A stretch of DNA of 64,000 bases, taken from contig JADJOE010000003.1 in NCBI GenBank assembly GCA_016713905.1, positions 2,046,001-2,110,000 of the forward strand. Direction: 5' to 3'. Of the stretch, positions 28,908 through 37,656 are shown piece by piece (within the stretch, counting starts at the first letter, position 1; each line of letters opens with the position of its first letter). The translations under genes and the position numbers were made by a program. This stretch comes from Candidatus Vicinibacter proximus. Lineage in GTDB: Bacteria > Bacteroidota > Bacteroidia > Chitinophagales > Saprospiraceae. The notes beneath the pieces were generated by a model. The model worked only from the letters and a program-made list of their open reading frames with translations. It did no database searches and was not told the DNA's origin.

Positions 28908-30230
28908 TTACCAAATTCTCTTCAAGGGTCCTGATCTTCTTAATTTGTCCTGCACCTTGCTGTAAGGCAGAAAAATCTTATACTCCCCCCACACCGGATT
29001 GCGTTGTGTGGAAAAGCATATTCCTGTGGGAAGCAAGGTCCAGTTGCTGAATGGATCCAGTAGAATAAAATGATTCAATTTATCATTATTTGCTTCCAAA
29101 TATTGATTCTTGGTTTCTTCCAGAAAACCGTGCAGAATATTTTCAAACTCTTCGTCCTTATCAAAAATATCGGCAAGCGTAATTGCATCTCCATTTCTCC
29201 TATTGAAATTCAAGGAAGAAAATTGTATGCCTTTTTGACCGGGCCATAAAATCTGAAATGTACCACTGATAAAAAAGTCATTGACCCAATCTAACTGAAT
29301 ACCTAAAGAATATACTTTGTGCATTTCCTGTGCAGCAGATGCCTCAGCAAAAACTTTTGTCAGCCAGGTTTGTGTAAACGCGGTCAGCCATTTAGTAAAT
29401 GCTTTATCCTCCAGTGCAATCTTCTTCATATTAGCCGAAGTTTTGTCCTGTGTCAAATTGCTGCAGGTAAAATTTACTGCATTGACTACATTAAAAACCA
29501 TATTACCTGGCAATAATGTGCTGTCCGGAATTAATCTGAATTGACCCGGTTTATCAAATTTAATTTGTGCAAAAAATTTAGCAGCCTGATTGCATTGGTG
29601 TACACTCAATACCATCCATTCACAATTTACATCCTTGCAGTTTCCCTTAAACCAAAAAAGTGTAGAATCTGTGATGCAGCCAATATATCCTGAGACTCTT
29701 GCATCTTCGTAACATTGAAGATGTAAAAAATACTTACTGTCGGCGGTTCTATACTCACGGTAACTCAGACCAGGAGGACATTCAGAATTAATCATTGTGG
29801 TGCGTGGGGTTTGTTTCAACTGCAAGTGAAATCCCGAACTCTTATCTTGCTTCAACACGTCTGCCTGCAGTATACTGTCTTTGTAAACCCCGATCAATTG
29901 ACCCCACTGAACACCGGAGGTATCAGACAAAATACATTTCAATTCTTCAGGGTTGTATTTTCCTTCCAAAATCAATTTTACTCCGGTATTCATGTTCTGT
30001 ATGAACCCTTTCCATTCGTGCTGATCATTACCCAGCGTCAGAATGATTTTGTGGCCAAGATTGTTATCACCGATATATTGGTTAATCCAAACACCATAAT
30101 CTTTTACGAGAAAAAGATTTTTAACTTCTTCAATGCGTTGATCCGCCTGTGCATGCATGGAATGGGAAAACATACCCATACCAATGATTAGGCTAATGGA
30201 AAAAAATAATCTTTTTAAAGAAGTGCTCAT
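28908..30230 (-). CDS. Exported protein with DUF3298/RsiV-like C-terminus, in the Bat operon
   Basis: A 440-residue protein of no firmly known family, with a signal peptide (ending SHSMHAQ). The last about 190 residues look like the DUF3298/RsiV fold: YSLGIQLDWVNDFFISGTF, then LNFNRRNGDAITLADIFD, and the ending FLPYSKVQDKLRR. The N-terminal half has several Cys (CPPG, CYEDAR, CITD, CKDVNCEW) and beta structure. It lies between moxR and DUF58, an unusual place for such a protein; its place in the transcript suggests a role in the same envelope complex. This is inference. Confidence 0.65.
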   Translation of the reverse strand: MSTSLKRLFFSISLIIGMGMFSHSMHAQADQRIEEVKNLFLVKDYGVWINQYIGDNNLGHKIILTLGNDQHEWKGFIQNMNTGVKLILEGKYNPEELKCILSDTSGVQWGQLIGVYKDSILQADVLKQDKSSGFHLQLKQTPRTTMINSECPPGLSYREYRTADSKYFLHLQCYEDARVSGYIGCITDSTLFWFKGNCKDVNCEWMVLSVHQCNQAAKFFAQIKFDKPGQFRLIPDSTLLPGNMVFNVVNAVNFTCSNLTQDKTSANMKKIALEDKAFTKWLTAFTQTWLTKVFAEASAAQEMHKVYSLGIQLDWVNDFFISGTFQILWPGQKGIQFSSLNFNRRNGDAITLADIFDKDEEFENILHGFLEETKNQYLEANNDKLNHFILLDPFSNWTLLPTGICFSTQRNPVWGEYKIFLPYSKVQDKLRRSGPLKRIW

Positions 30231-30256
30231 GATTTGCTAAGTAACTTTTGAGGATA

Positions 30257-31255
30257 CTATGGCACTTCCACCTTAGAGAGAATGCGTGAAATTATATTTT
30301 CCTGATTGATATTCTCCGCTTCTGCTTCATAACTTAAGCCAATGCGATGTCTGAGTATGTCTTTGACCACATTCTGAATATCATCAGGAATGACAAATCC
30401 TCTCCGGTTAAGAAATGCATTTGCTTTGGCAGCTTGGGCGAGAAAAATACTTGCGCGCGGGGATGCACCATAATTGATCAAAGGAATCAGATCGGCCAAC
30501 TTATAATCTCCCGGATTACGCGTGGCAAAAATTAAATTCAGTATATACTTTTCAATTCGCTCATCCAGATAAATTTTATTTACTGATTGCCTTGCTTTTA
30601 AGATATCAGAAACGTGAATCACCGGTTTAATTTCTTTGTGAATCTCTCCATTCAAATTCCTTCGCATGATTTCACGCTCCTCTTCCATGTTTGGATAGCC
30701 TACGACCACTTTCATCATAAAACGGTCCACCTGAGCTTCCGGCAATGGATAAGTGCCCTCCTGCTCGATTGGATTTTGAGTTGCCAACACCAAAAATGGC
30801 TCTTCCAGTTTGTAGCTCTCCTTTCCTATCGTGACCTGTCTTTCCTGCATGGCTTCCAACAATGCCGACTGAACTTTTGCCGGAGCCCTGTTTATCTCAT
30901 CGGCAAGGACGAAATTGGCGAATACAGGGCCTCTGCGTACAGAGAAGTTATGATCCGCCGGATTGTATATCAAAGTCCCAATGATGTCCGCAGGAAGCAG
31001 ATCGGGTGTGAACTGGATACGGCTAAAACTGGCGTCTATTGAACTGGCAAGGGTCTTTATGGCAAGAGTTTTTGCCAATCCCGGGAATCCTTCGAGCAAA
31101 ATATGTCCGCGGGTCAGCAATCCCAGCATCATGCGGTTCATCATGTGCTTTTGTCCGACAATAACCGAACTGTGCATTTCCAACAAGCCATCCAAGAATC
31201 CGCTTTCTATACCAATTTGTTGATTAAGAGCTTCAATATCAATATATTGCGACAT
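30257..31255 (-). CDS. MoxR family AAA+ ATPase
   Basis: A 332-residue MoxR ATPase: Walker A as GFPGLAKT (about residue 57), Walker B FVLADEINRAPAKVQSALLEAMQE, sensor 1 VLATQNPIEQEGTYPLPEAQVDRF, and sensor 2 YGASPRASIFL. MoxR proteins act as chaperone-like ATPases on VWA partners. It is the first gene of the seven-gene run down to 24032 (moxR, DUF3298-like, DUF58, BatD-like, batA, batB, batC), with gaps or overlaps of no more than 26 bases. Confidence 0.95.
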   Translation of the reverse strand: MSQYIDIEALNQQIGIESGFLDGLLEMHSSVIVGQKHMMNRMMLGLLTRGHILLEGFPGLAKTLAIKTLASSIDASFSRIQFTPDLLPADIIGTLIYNPADHNFSVRRGPVFANFVLADEINRAPAKVQSALLEAMQERQVTIGKESYKLEEPFLVLATQNPIEQEGTYPLPEAQVDRFMMKVVVGYPNMEEEREIMRRNLNGEIHKEIKPVIHVSDILKARQSVNKIYLDERIEKYILNLIFATRNPGDYKLADLIPLINYGASPRASIFLAQAAKANAFLNRRGFVIPDDIQNVVKDILRHRIGLSYEAEAENINQENIISRILSKVEVP

Positions 31256-31324
31256 AAATATTAAATTTTTTATTAAATTAGTGTCCGATTTACAGACATT
31301 TGCGCCAGCAAACCGTTAATCAAG

Positions 31325-32023
31325 ATGTTAAACAACGCAAAATTAGTTGTGTTTCGATATATCTACTTAAGCATTTTACTTAGTCTTAACATCTGGCAGC
31401 TACAAGGCCAACAAAAAGCCAATTTCATCAATGGATATGATCTGATTAATCAATTGCATGATGGACAATTACTGGTAAGACTAAAAAGTCACCACAACAA
31501 ATTAACCGCTTTGCAAGGTGAATTGGATTCTACTTCCAAAAATATAAAATACCAACAAAGGGTTCAAAAAGAAATCCATTATTTAATGGCCGAAAGAGAT
31601 TCATTCAATAAAAATTTAATCCTGGCCATGCAATCAAATTTTAAATTTTGTCCGGTATTTTATTTTTATGATAAAGATTTTCCGGAACTCAAGAAAAGCA
31701 ATTTTACCTCCAGCCTTTATCTGGATTCTACCCTGGAAGCGAAACAAAATATTAATCTTGTCGGAGATGTGCAGGTTATTATGGCAGTTGGAGAAACCAA
31801 GGAACAGGGTTTAGAGGCCTTCATTTTTATGAATAAATATGGCAACAAATTACCCCCTCCTTTCCCCTCATATCTGCGTTTGAATTCATTGGTACCCGTT
31901 CTGAATGGATTGTTTTATGACAATCATTATGCATTGGACGCTGCATACTACAGTAAAAAATTACAAAAGAAATTTTCTAAACTTTATAAAAAAGCGAGCA
32001 TCAGGGAAATTGAGGAGGAATGA
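31325..32023 (+). CDS. Hypothetical exported protein
   Basis: I do not recognise this 232-residue protein. It has an N-terminal hydrophobic signal (YIYLSILLSLNIWQLQGQ) and a coiled-coil-like helix (about residues 50-100, HHNKLTALQGELDSTSKNI). A mixed region follows (FYFYDKDFPELKKSNF) and the C-terminus is charged (IREIEEE). It is divergent from moxR (69 bases between the starts) and convergent with the GNAT gene. The arms atagtttag (32024) and ctaaactat (32099) could form a weak hairpin after the stop. It may be a periplasmic protein. Confidence 0.6.
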   Translation: MLNNAKLVVFRYIYLSILLSLNIWQLQGQQKANFINGYDLINQLHDGQLLVRLKSHHNKLTALQGELDSTSKNIKYQQRVQKEIHYLMAERDSFNKNLILAMQSNFKFCPVFYFYDKDFPELKKSNFTSSLYLDSTLEAKQNINLVGDVQVIMAVGETKEQGLEAFIFMNKYGNKLPPPFPSYLRLNSLVPVLNGLFYDNHYALDAAYYSKKLQKKFSKLYKKASIREIEEE

Positions 32024-32099
32024 TAGTTTAGTATGCTTTAATAAAAATCTTCCTCGACAAAATATTCTACCTCACTTAAAAAAATTCAAGAGCGACACG

Positions 32100-32663
32100 C
32101 TAAACTATACGGATAAGTGAATAAATCTCTGAGTCCAGAAATTTTCCGTTGTAAAAATAGTTTTCACGAAAATAGGCTTCTTTTATAAAACCATTTTTGA
32201 TCAATAAATTTCGTGAACGATCATTGAATGGATTGATGTTGGCTTCGATAGAGTGAACATGCATCTGATTAAATGCAAAATCCAGAACAGTCTGTAAAGC
32301 TTCTGATACCAAACCCTTACCCTGATGTTTGGTTTGCAGCATATAACCTACTTCCGTTCTGTAATTGGGTTTATCTATTCTCCAAAATCCAATCGTTCCA
32401 ATTAATTTTAAATCTTCTTTTAAAGTGATGCCCCAATTGATACCATTTCCAAGCAACCGGTCTGCTTCGATCTGTCTGATCATTGCCTTTGCTTCGGCTG
32501 CACTTTTCATCATTGGTTTGTCAATGTATTTCATCACCTCCGGATCAGATCTCATTTGGAAAAAATATTTTGCGTCTGCGGGTAATATTTTCCTCAATCT
32601 TAAGCGGGAAGATTCCAGAACAGGAAAGGGTTCAAAATTTAGATTCAGTGATTTAACTTTCAT
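32100..32663 (-). CDS. GNAT N-acetyltransferase (RimJ/RimL-like)
   Basis: A 187-residue acetyltransferase. It has the RimJ/RimL-type start (ESSRLRLRKILPADAKYFFQMR), a core strand (IGTIGFWRIDKPNYRTEVGYML), the acetyl-CoA loop region (QTKHQGKGLVSEALQTVLDFAF) and the closing AAs NPFNDRSRNLLIKNGFIKE. This group acetylates protein N-termini or small amines; the target is unknown. It stands alone, convergent with the hypothetical gene before it. Confidence 0.92.
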   Translation of the reverse strand: MKVKSLNLNFEPFPVLESSRLRLRKILPADAKYFFQMRSDPEVMKYIDKPMMKSAAEAKAMIRQIEADRLLGNGINWGITLKEDLKLIGTIGFWRIDKPNYRTEVGYMLQTKHQGKGLVSEALQTVLDFAFNQMHVHSIEANINPFNDRSRNLLIKNGFIKEAYFRENYFYNGKFLDSEIYSLIRIV

Positions 32664-32962
32664 TGGTTATTAAAGGTATTTAATATTTTTAAATCCAAGC
32701 ATTACACTTTTTGAATACAAGAAAAAAGACTTAAATATGCGCATGAATTCTGTTGAACATCACAAAGTAAAATTTTGAAAGCGCATTTATTTTTATAGAG
32801 ATTGACTTTTGGTAATACCCCAGTGCCCATTGCTCCATAATGACAAAAACCCTTCTATCATTATAGAAGGGTTTTAAATGTTAAGCTAAACTGACCAAGT
32901 TTAACCCGTACAAATTAGTTCATGGGGGTTAAAGGTCCTTTCGCTTAGGTGGGTGGGACATT
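32664..32962. other. Intergenic region, no gene
   Basis: AT-rich, with no coding frame. The only clear structure is the terminator at 32846-32875. Confidence 0.6.
32846..32875 (-). terminator. Hairpin terminator, downstream of the outer-membrane barrel gene
   Basis: Arms aaaacccttctat (32846-32858) and atagaagggtttt (32863-32875) are perfectly complementary over 13 bp around the loop catt. On the minus strand a T run follows, so it ends the haloperoxidase/barrel transcript. It can work both ways. Confidence 0.85.
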
Positions 32963-34000
32963 TTATCGTTTGATGTCTTTCAATGAAAAACTGTAGTTTA
33001 TCATGACAAATGGTTCTGTGTATTTGGCCGCTCCTCTTCCCCAAACCCAGTATCCGATTCCTCCGGTTATACTTAATTTGTTGTAAAATTTTAATTCGAG
33101 GTTGTAATAAGTCCTGAGCGTTTTACTGTTGTTGAAGTAGAAATTTTTTCTGCCATTGAAATAAAATCGATCCGTGAGATCCGGAGTTCCTCCATTTCCC
33201 ATTCCGCCGATGTAATCCACAAATACGTTGGGACAAATTGAAAAATTCTTGGTAATCGGGAAAGTATATCCTCCTGCGACAGCAACAATTAATTGGTCTG
33301 CAAAAGCACCCTGTCTAAAGTTATACCCAACCTGTCCCCTGATAAAAGATCTGTATTTTTTATCCAGGTTACCCCCTATGTGGTAATTGATGCCAAAATC
33401 TCTTTTCAGCAATCCCCTCCACTCTCCGCTGGGTTCAACTACCGTATCCTGACCATTGATTTCATAGGTGAATCTGCTGTAATTGTCACCCTTTTCGTCA
33501 TATAAATCCGGAAAGCGAGTGTTGACTTCCAAAGCCATTGGAATTTTTACAGGAAACTGATATTTAACCCTCAACCAGGAGTCTGTAAACCCACGGTTAA
33601 TCTCCCATTCAGGTTCCGCCAATCGGATGGATGTTCCTGGAATTTTGCCAGGGTGAGAGGTGGTTCTCTCCCAACCATCCAACCAACAAATCAAGGCAGA
33701 AACTTCAAATCCCCAGCCCAATCCAATTCTTGGTTCGAAAAAAACATATCTGAAATCATGAAATTTACCATCAATCAATGGTGGTCCTTCCTGCAATGAA
33801 TCTGCAGTCCAGGTATCGTCCTCGCCGGAAGCTGTACCCTTGGTATCAATGGATGTTGGGTACCAACGTTTACCGGCTGTCTTGCGGCTATAGCCCAAAC
33901 CAAAATTGAATTCTCCTTTTGGCAAAGACCAGGGAGATTGTGCAAAACTGTCCTGAAGAAAAAGAAAGGCACAAATGATGATGAGAAATTTACATTTCAT
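32963..34000 (-). CDS. Predicted outer-membrane beta-barrel protein
   Basis: A 345-residue protein with a signal peptide (ending QDSFAQ) followed by alternating beta strands throughout: FNFGLGYSRKTAG, FFEPRIGLGWGFEVSALICW, FIRGQVGYNFRQGAF, YNLELKFYNKLSITGGIGYW, and an aromatic C-terminal strand (FVMINYSFSLKDIKR). These are features of small outer-membrane barrels or transporters. No named family is recognised. It starts 2 bases after the haloperoxidase stop, so the two are one transcript. Confidence 0.7.
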   Translation of the reverse strand: MKCKFLIIICAFLFLQDSFAQSPWSLPKGEFNFGLGYSRKTAGKRWYPTSIDTKGTASGEDDTWTADSLQEGPPLIDGKFHDFRYVFFEPRIGLGWGFEVSALICWLDGWERTTSHPGKIPGTSIRLAEPEWEINRGFTDSWLRVKYQFPVKIPMALEVNTRFPDLYDEKGDNYSRFTYEINGQDTVVEPSGEWRGLLKRDFGINYHIGGNLDKKYRSFIRGQVGYNFRQGAFADQLIVAVAGGYTFPITKNFSICPNVFVDYIGGMGNGGTPDLTDRFYFNGRKNFYFNNSKTLRTYYNLELKFYNKLSITGGIGYWVWGRGAAKYTEPFVMINYSFSLKDIKR

Positions 34001-34002
34001 TT

Positions 34003-35481
34003 TTATGATTTGATTTTAATAGTTCCTTCGAAGTATTTTTTATACACATCCTTCCAAAGATATTGGGCGATGTCTCGACCCATCTTTAGACCGGCAACGT
34101 TGTCTGCTTGTATGTGGTATCCTCCCATAACCCTTGAAATACCCGCCATGTCTGCAGTGGCTGTAAACGTTTCCAATGGCAGTGACACCGGATCGCCCGG
34201 AGTCTCGGTAATAATTCCTGGTTTTCTGATTTCCTTTTCTCCAAATTTATCGCTACCGGTAAACAATTCCAGCATTTTGGCACAAGCTCCACTGACGGTG
34301 CTGTGGCCTGAAACGTAGGCAGGAAATGGCGGAGAAACAAAATTGGCCGGAGAATACGGATGCCATCTTTCTGCAGGCATTTCTATTGTTCCTTTGTCCG
34401 GTCCACCCCATCCTCTGATTTTTTCACCTTTGTGGTAATGTCTGACCAATGTCCATGGCCTGGAACTGTCGTAATATCTTTTGGTTTCCCAGCAGGCAAT
34501 GAAAGCATCCATGGCGGTAGTTCCTACCACAAAAAACATCTTCACATCACGATCTAAATCGTTTTTATCTCTCTTAGAAACCATTTGAGCAAACTGCAAC
34601 CAATGACCGGCTTGTCCGGTGGAACGCGGCCCGTCACGCATGAATTCTATGATGGCTTTTCTTTCAGGGGTAAGGTTGGAATTGAAATCAATGACTTCCT
34701 GAACTTCTTTTGCCAGTTGGTCAGATCCAACTTTAGGATATTCTGGAGCTCTGAACTGAGCAGAAGATTCTAGTCCGAATGGTTTTACCCGATACCAATG
34801 GGGGGTTAGGAAATTTACTAAAAAGGTGTCTCCTTTTGCATCCACAAAAGGCAGCGGGTGCCATCTGTCCGGGTTAATAACTTTTTTGTACGTATTTACC
34901 GGCTGGTAATAAGTATAATCAGAATAAGCTACCCGACTGCATCCTATCTCATCGCCATGTTGATTCGCGCCATCGTTTCTGCGGTAATCAATAAGCGCTT
35001 TAGCGACCTTATTGCCTACCCCCTCAGCCGTCTTAGGATCTGTGGAAGTATTTTTGGGATTGTATCCTGCCTTAGTAAATTCTTTGGTCAGGTAGTCTTT
35101 ATCAGCAGGGTAAACATCCAGTAACACCCTGAAAATAGCATAAGCAATAGCCGTTTCTTTATTCTTTTTGGTACGTTCAGCCTTAGGGCGTCTTAAGCTG
35201 GTGCCAAATCTTGAACCGGCTGCTTTGTCGTCATAGGCTGCCCATGCATCGTACATGGCTGTAGTGGCAATCCCCAGTGACCTGGACTGGATGGTCGGAC
35301 GGGCACCCACACGGTCCACATCATTGGCAGTAGCCTCCAGAGCCACACTTAACCATTTGTATGCAGCGGAGGGTTTGAATTCTTTGTCAAACTGACTGAA
35401 GCCGGTCTGAAGACAGATGGCAATCAGGAAAATCGGTAAGGTTTTTTTCAACAGCCCTAACAGGCTTGATTTAGTTTTCAT
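34003..35481 (-). CDS. Vanadium-dependent haloperoxidase (PAP2 superfamily)
   Basis: A protein of 492 residues from the ATG at 35481, followed by a signal peptide (ending QTGFSQ); an upstream extension to 35556 lacks a signal and is unlikely. The three vanadate/phosphate-binding motifs of the PAP2/vanadium haloperoxidase fold appear near the C-terminus: KRYYDSSRP, AYVSGHSTVSG, and SRVMGGYHIQAD. The His in the last motif is the vanadate ligand. Bacterial members oxidise halides with H2O2 or are phosphatases; the Ser-Gly-His version and the length favour the haloperoxidase group. It is followed closely by an outer-membrane barrel gene. Confidence 0.88.
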   Translation of the reverse strand: MKTKSSLLGLLKKTLPIFLIAICLQTGFSQFDKEFKPSAAYKWLSVALEATANDVDRVGARPTIQSRSLGIATTAMYDAWAAYDDKAAGSRFGTSLRRPKAERTKKNKETAIAYAIFRVLLDVYPADKDYLTKEFTKAGYNPKNTSTDPKTAEGVGNKVAKALIDYRRNDGANQHGDEIGCSRVAYSDYTYYQPVNTYKKVINPDRWHPLPFVDAKGDTFLVNFLTPHWYRVKPFGLESSAQFRAPEYPKVGSDQLAKEVQEVIDFNSNLTPERKAIIEFMRDGPRSTGQAGHWLQFAQMVSKRDKNDLDRDVKMFFVVGTTAMDAFIACWETKRYYDSSRPWTLVRHYHKGEKIRGWGGPDKGTIEMPAERWHPYSPANFVSPPFPAYVSGHSTVSGACAKMLELFTGSDKFGEKEIRKPGIITETPGDPVSLPLETFTATADMAGISRVMGGYHIQADNVAGLKMGRDIAQYLWKDVYKKYFEGTIKIKS

Positions 35482-35655
35482 GATATTAGTTTTTGAGTAA
35501 GCATATAATTTCAAGGGCCGAAAATAGCCATGCAAACAACGAAGGCTGTTGTACAATCCACCAAAATGGCTCGATAATTGATGAGTGAAGGTTTATAATG
35601 GACGAATAAAATCAAGCCGGCGTTTTTCCGGATTGGCTTTTCAAGATTAAAGCCC

Positions 35656-36354
35656 ATGAAACTTAAGTGCCTGGTCATCGACGATGATCCTCTGATTTGC
35701 GATCTTATTAAACATTTCTGTGATAAAATCCCGGAGATCGAATACTGTATTTCTGCCGGAACCGGTATGGATGGTCTTCAGGTGTTGTCCGGACAGGAGA
35801 TCAACCTCATCTTTCTGGATTTCAACCTCCCGGACATGAAGGGACAGTATTTGTTGGAAATTAAAAAAACCGATGTGCCGGTCATCATGGTAACATCCGA
35901 GGCAGAGTTTGCTGCAAAATCCTACGAGTATGAAGACGTCCAGGATTTTTTAGTGAAGCCCATTTCATTTGACCGATTTCAAAAAGCGGTACAGAGAATC
36001 CTGACAAAGCCACAGCAAAGCACTCCTATCAAACAAGACCAGGAGGTAATTTTTGTGAAGGACGGCACTAAATTCGTAAGACTCCCCTATCAGGACATAT
36101 TGTACTTAAAATCAGAAGGTAACTACGTCTCCTTTGTAACCACCGACAAGACCATTCTCAGTCTGATCACCATCAAAGAGCTCGAAGAAAAACTACCCTC
36201 GTATTTTATGCGGGTCCACCGTTCCTACATTGTCAATCTGCAGCGAATGGAAAGCATCTCCACCGAAGAAATTGCCATCGGAAAACACCATATTCCCATC
36301 AGTCAAAAGTATCGACCGGATCTGATGCTGTATATCGGGAATGCGAATGAATAG
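35656..36354 (+). CDS. LytTR-family response regulator
   Basis: A 232-residue protein with an N-terminal receiver (CLVIDDDPLICDLIKHF; phosphoacceptor Asp in LIFLDFNLPDMKG, about residue 56; Thr in VIMVTSEAEF; Lys in FLVKPISFDRF) and a C-terminal LytTR DNA-binding domain (KSEGNYVSFVTTDKTIL and RVHRSYIVNLQRMES). Such regulators usually work with a LytS-type kinase, but no partner is adjacent. It marks the left edge of the accessory island. Confidence 0.93.
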   Translation: MKLKCLVIDDDPLICDLIKHFCDKIPEIEYCISAGTGMDGLQVLSGQEINLIFLDFNLPDMKGQYLLEIKKTDVPVIMVTSEAEFAAKSYEYEDVQDFLVKPISFDRFQKAVQRILTKPQQSTPIKQDQEVIFVKDGTKFVRLPYQDILYLKSEGNYVSFVTTDKTILSLITIKELEEKLPSYFMRVHRSYIVNLQRMESISTEEIAIGKHHIPISQKYRPDLMLYIGNANE

Positions 36355-36465
36355 GATTTTACATAATTAAATACAAAAATCTGAATTAAAGTGGCTCAGC
36401 GGAAATAGCTCCGTGATTTCATTGAAGTTACAATGTATAATAAAACAAGTAATCCCAATAGATAA

Positions 36466-36735
36466 AGGATTAAAAGCCAGACTAAATTCAAACCAAACAA
36501 TGTAAGAAGTCTATCCAATGTTTTAAAACAAGCTATAGAAAAAGCAGGAATTAAGATAATTGTCACTTCACATTCCTTGAGACATAGTTGTGCTACATAC
36601 CTCCTGGAAGCAAGAACAGATTTGAGATATATTCAAGAGTTGTTGGGGCACAACAGCAGCAAGACTACTGAAATTTACACGCAAGTCAGCACCAAGAACA
36701 TACAAAAAATTACCAGTCCATTGGATACTTTCTAA
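36466..36735 (+). pseudogene. Tyrosine recombinase fragment (C-terminal catalytic part)
   Basis: The frame from 36466 to the TAA at 36733-36735 reads as the C-terminal catalytic half of a Xer-like tyrosine recombinase: NVRSLSNVLKQAIEKAG, the H-x-x-R box in HSLRHSCATYLLE, the LLGHNSSKTTEIYTQV box with the second His and the nucleophile Tyr, and a KITSPLDTF tail. It has no start codon and the upstream frame is closed by a TAA at 36463, so the first half is lost. It lies about 110 bases after the LytTR gene, at the left boundary of the island. Confidence 0.85.
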
Positions 36736-36821
36736 GAAAATTTAATTAATTTTGGGAAAAGATATGCACACCTTTTGTTTCACCAATCCCTCCACCGATA
36801 GACAGACTTGTGCCACGAGGT

Positions 36822-36848
36822 GTTAGGTATATACGAGTTATACCTAAC
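36822..36848. promoter_or_regulatory. Inverted repeat before the first toxin-antitoxin module
   Basis: Perfect 10-bp arms gttaggtata (36822-36831) and tatacctaac (36839-36848) with a 7-base spacer lie 24 bases upstream of a TATATTTG box. It could be the operator at which the antitoxin represses its own promoter; the gttaggt half also resembles an attC R' site. Confidence 0.5.
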
Positions 36849-36871
36849 CGTACAAAATTATAAAAACAGAG

Positions 36872-36879
36872 TATATTTG
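36872..36879 (+). promoter_or_regulatory. TATATTTG promoter box of the first TA module
   Basis: TATATTTG (TAnnTTTG) ends 6 bases before the ATG at 36886, so the transcript would start at or next to the start codon (leaderless). Confidence 0.5.
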
Positions 36880-36885
36880 CATAAT

Positions 36886-37116
36886 ATGACAAAAACAACA
36901 ATAATAAAAAACATAAATAGTCTTTTGGAATCAATAGAAGATCAAGAAATGCTTGAATCCATTTATGATCTTCTTGAAAATTATAGGAATTCCAAGACTT
37001 TAAACACATGGGATAAATTAACAATCGAACAAAAAAATAAAATATTGCAAGCATATTCCGAATCGGAGAATGATGAAAACTTAATCCCAATGGATAAAGT
37101 AATAAAAATGAAATGA
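36886..37116 (+). CDS. Candidate antitoxin of a RelE/ParE module
   Basis: A 76-residue protein starting at the ATG at 36886 (MTKTTIIKNINSLLES); an upstream frame extension overlaps the promoter box and is not used. It is acidic and mostly helical (MLESIYDLLENYRN, WDKLTIEQKNKILQAYSE), like the C-terminal part of many RelB/ParD-type antitoxins, but no DNA-binding fold is recognised with certainty. Its stop overlaps the toxin start in ATGA, the usual arrangement for translational coupling. The partner toxin is frameshifted, which supports the pairing but leaves this module probably inactive. Confidence 0.65.
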   Translation: MTKTTIIKNINSLLESIEDQEMLESIYDLLENYRNSKTLNTWDKLTIEQKNKILQAYSESENDENLIPMDKVIKMK

Positions 37117-37404
37117 CGATATTTTTTTACTAGCTCAGCAACTAAAGATCTTGAAAATATTAACTCTTATTTATCGCAGCATTGGGGAGAGAATTCACAA
37201 TTAAAGTTTGAATCTAAACTTAGGCATTCATTAAATTTATTACCTTCTAATCCTAGACTGGGTATTTTAGAAAATGTTGCCAAAAATATTTATAGTATCC
37301 ACGTGCATAAACATATCAGAGTTTATTATAGATTAACGCTTAAAAAGATAATAATCCTTTCACTTTTCGATGTTAGACAAAACCCAAATCTTCGCCCAAC
37401 GTGA
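37113..37404 (+). pseudogene. RelE/ParE-family toxin, frameshifted at a T7 run
   Basis: Starting at the ATG at 37113, the frame ends after six codons at a TAG. If one T of the run at 37122-37128 is removed, the frame opens to MTIFFTSSATKDLENINSYL and continues to the TGA at 37402-37404, giving a protein of about 95 residues with RelE/ParE features: an N-terminal helix pair and the core IYSIHVHKHIRVYYRL, then SLFDVRQNPNL. The defect is a single base in a homopolymer. It may be a sequencing error, a real inactivating mutation, or slippage. Its last codons run into an attC-like end (gcccaacg). Confidence 0.75.
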
Positions 37405-37556
37405 CATGGCCGGTTGGGTATAACATGGCATAGACTCCACACCGCCAGCTAGAAGAAGTCTTTCATAATAAGCTGTATTTGTTTAGCAAGAGTTTAATTG
37501 TTATTTTTTGGTTTAAAGGGTTAGGTGGTGCAGCGTCTATGCCAAAACCGTTGTGC
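37394..37556 (+). other. attC-like cassette end, hairpin a
   Basis: The toxin frame ends in gcccaacg (37394-37401); cgttgtgc follows at 37549-37556, an imperfect inverted pair like attC R'' and R'. Inside are the arms ggcatagac (37427-37435) and gtctatgcc (37535-37543), perfectly complementary, then a bulge and cacacc/ggtggtg pairing. This is a long hairpin with unpaired bases on one side, as in integron attC sites. No integron integrase is present. It is a structural resemblance; a covariance search is needed. Confidence 0.4.
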
Positions 37557-37626
37557 GACAGCTTAGAAAACCGACACCTGACAAAATCACGAGAAATATT
37601 GTTTCTAATTTTGGAAACTTTTATTA

Positions 37627-37634
37627 TCTTTGTG
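37627..37634 (+). promoter_or_regulatory. TATCTTTG promoter box before higB
   Basis: TATCTTTG fits TAnnTTTG and ends 22 bases before the ATG at 37657. A TTG at 37599-37601 is a possible but loosely spaced -33 element. Confidence 0.5.
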
Positions 37635-37656
37635 ACGTTTAACAAGACAGTATTGA

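Noticed and set aside
36360..36465. Possible tRNA or attachment site next to the LytTR gene
   Set aside because: No cloverleaf arms or GTTCRANNC T-loop could be found; the hairpins there are short.
36746..37090. A minus-strand frame with hydrophobic stretches opposite the first antitoxin
   Set aside because: The antitoxin/toxin pair with ATGA overlap, promoter box and inverted repeat explains this DNA better.
37113..37404. Programmed frameshifting at T7 as a designed regulation of the toxin
   Set aside because: A single-base error or mutation in a homopolymer is simpler; there is no downstream stimulatory structure that I can identify.
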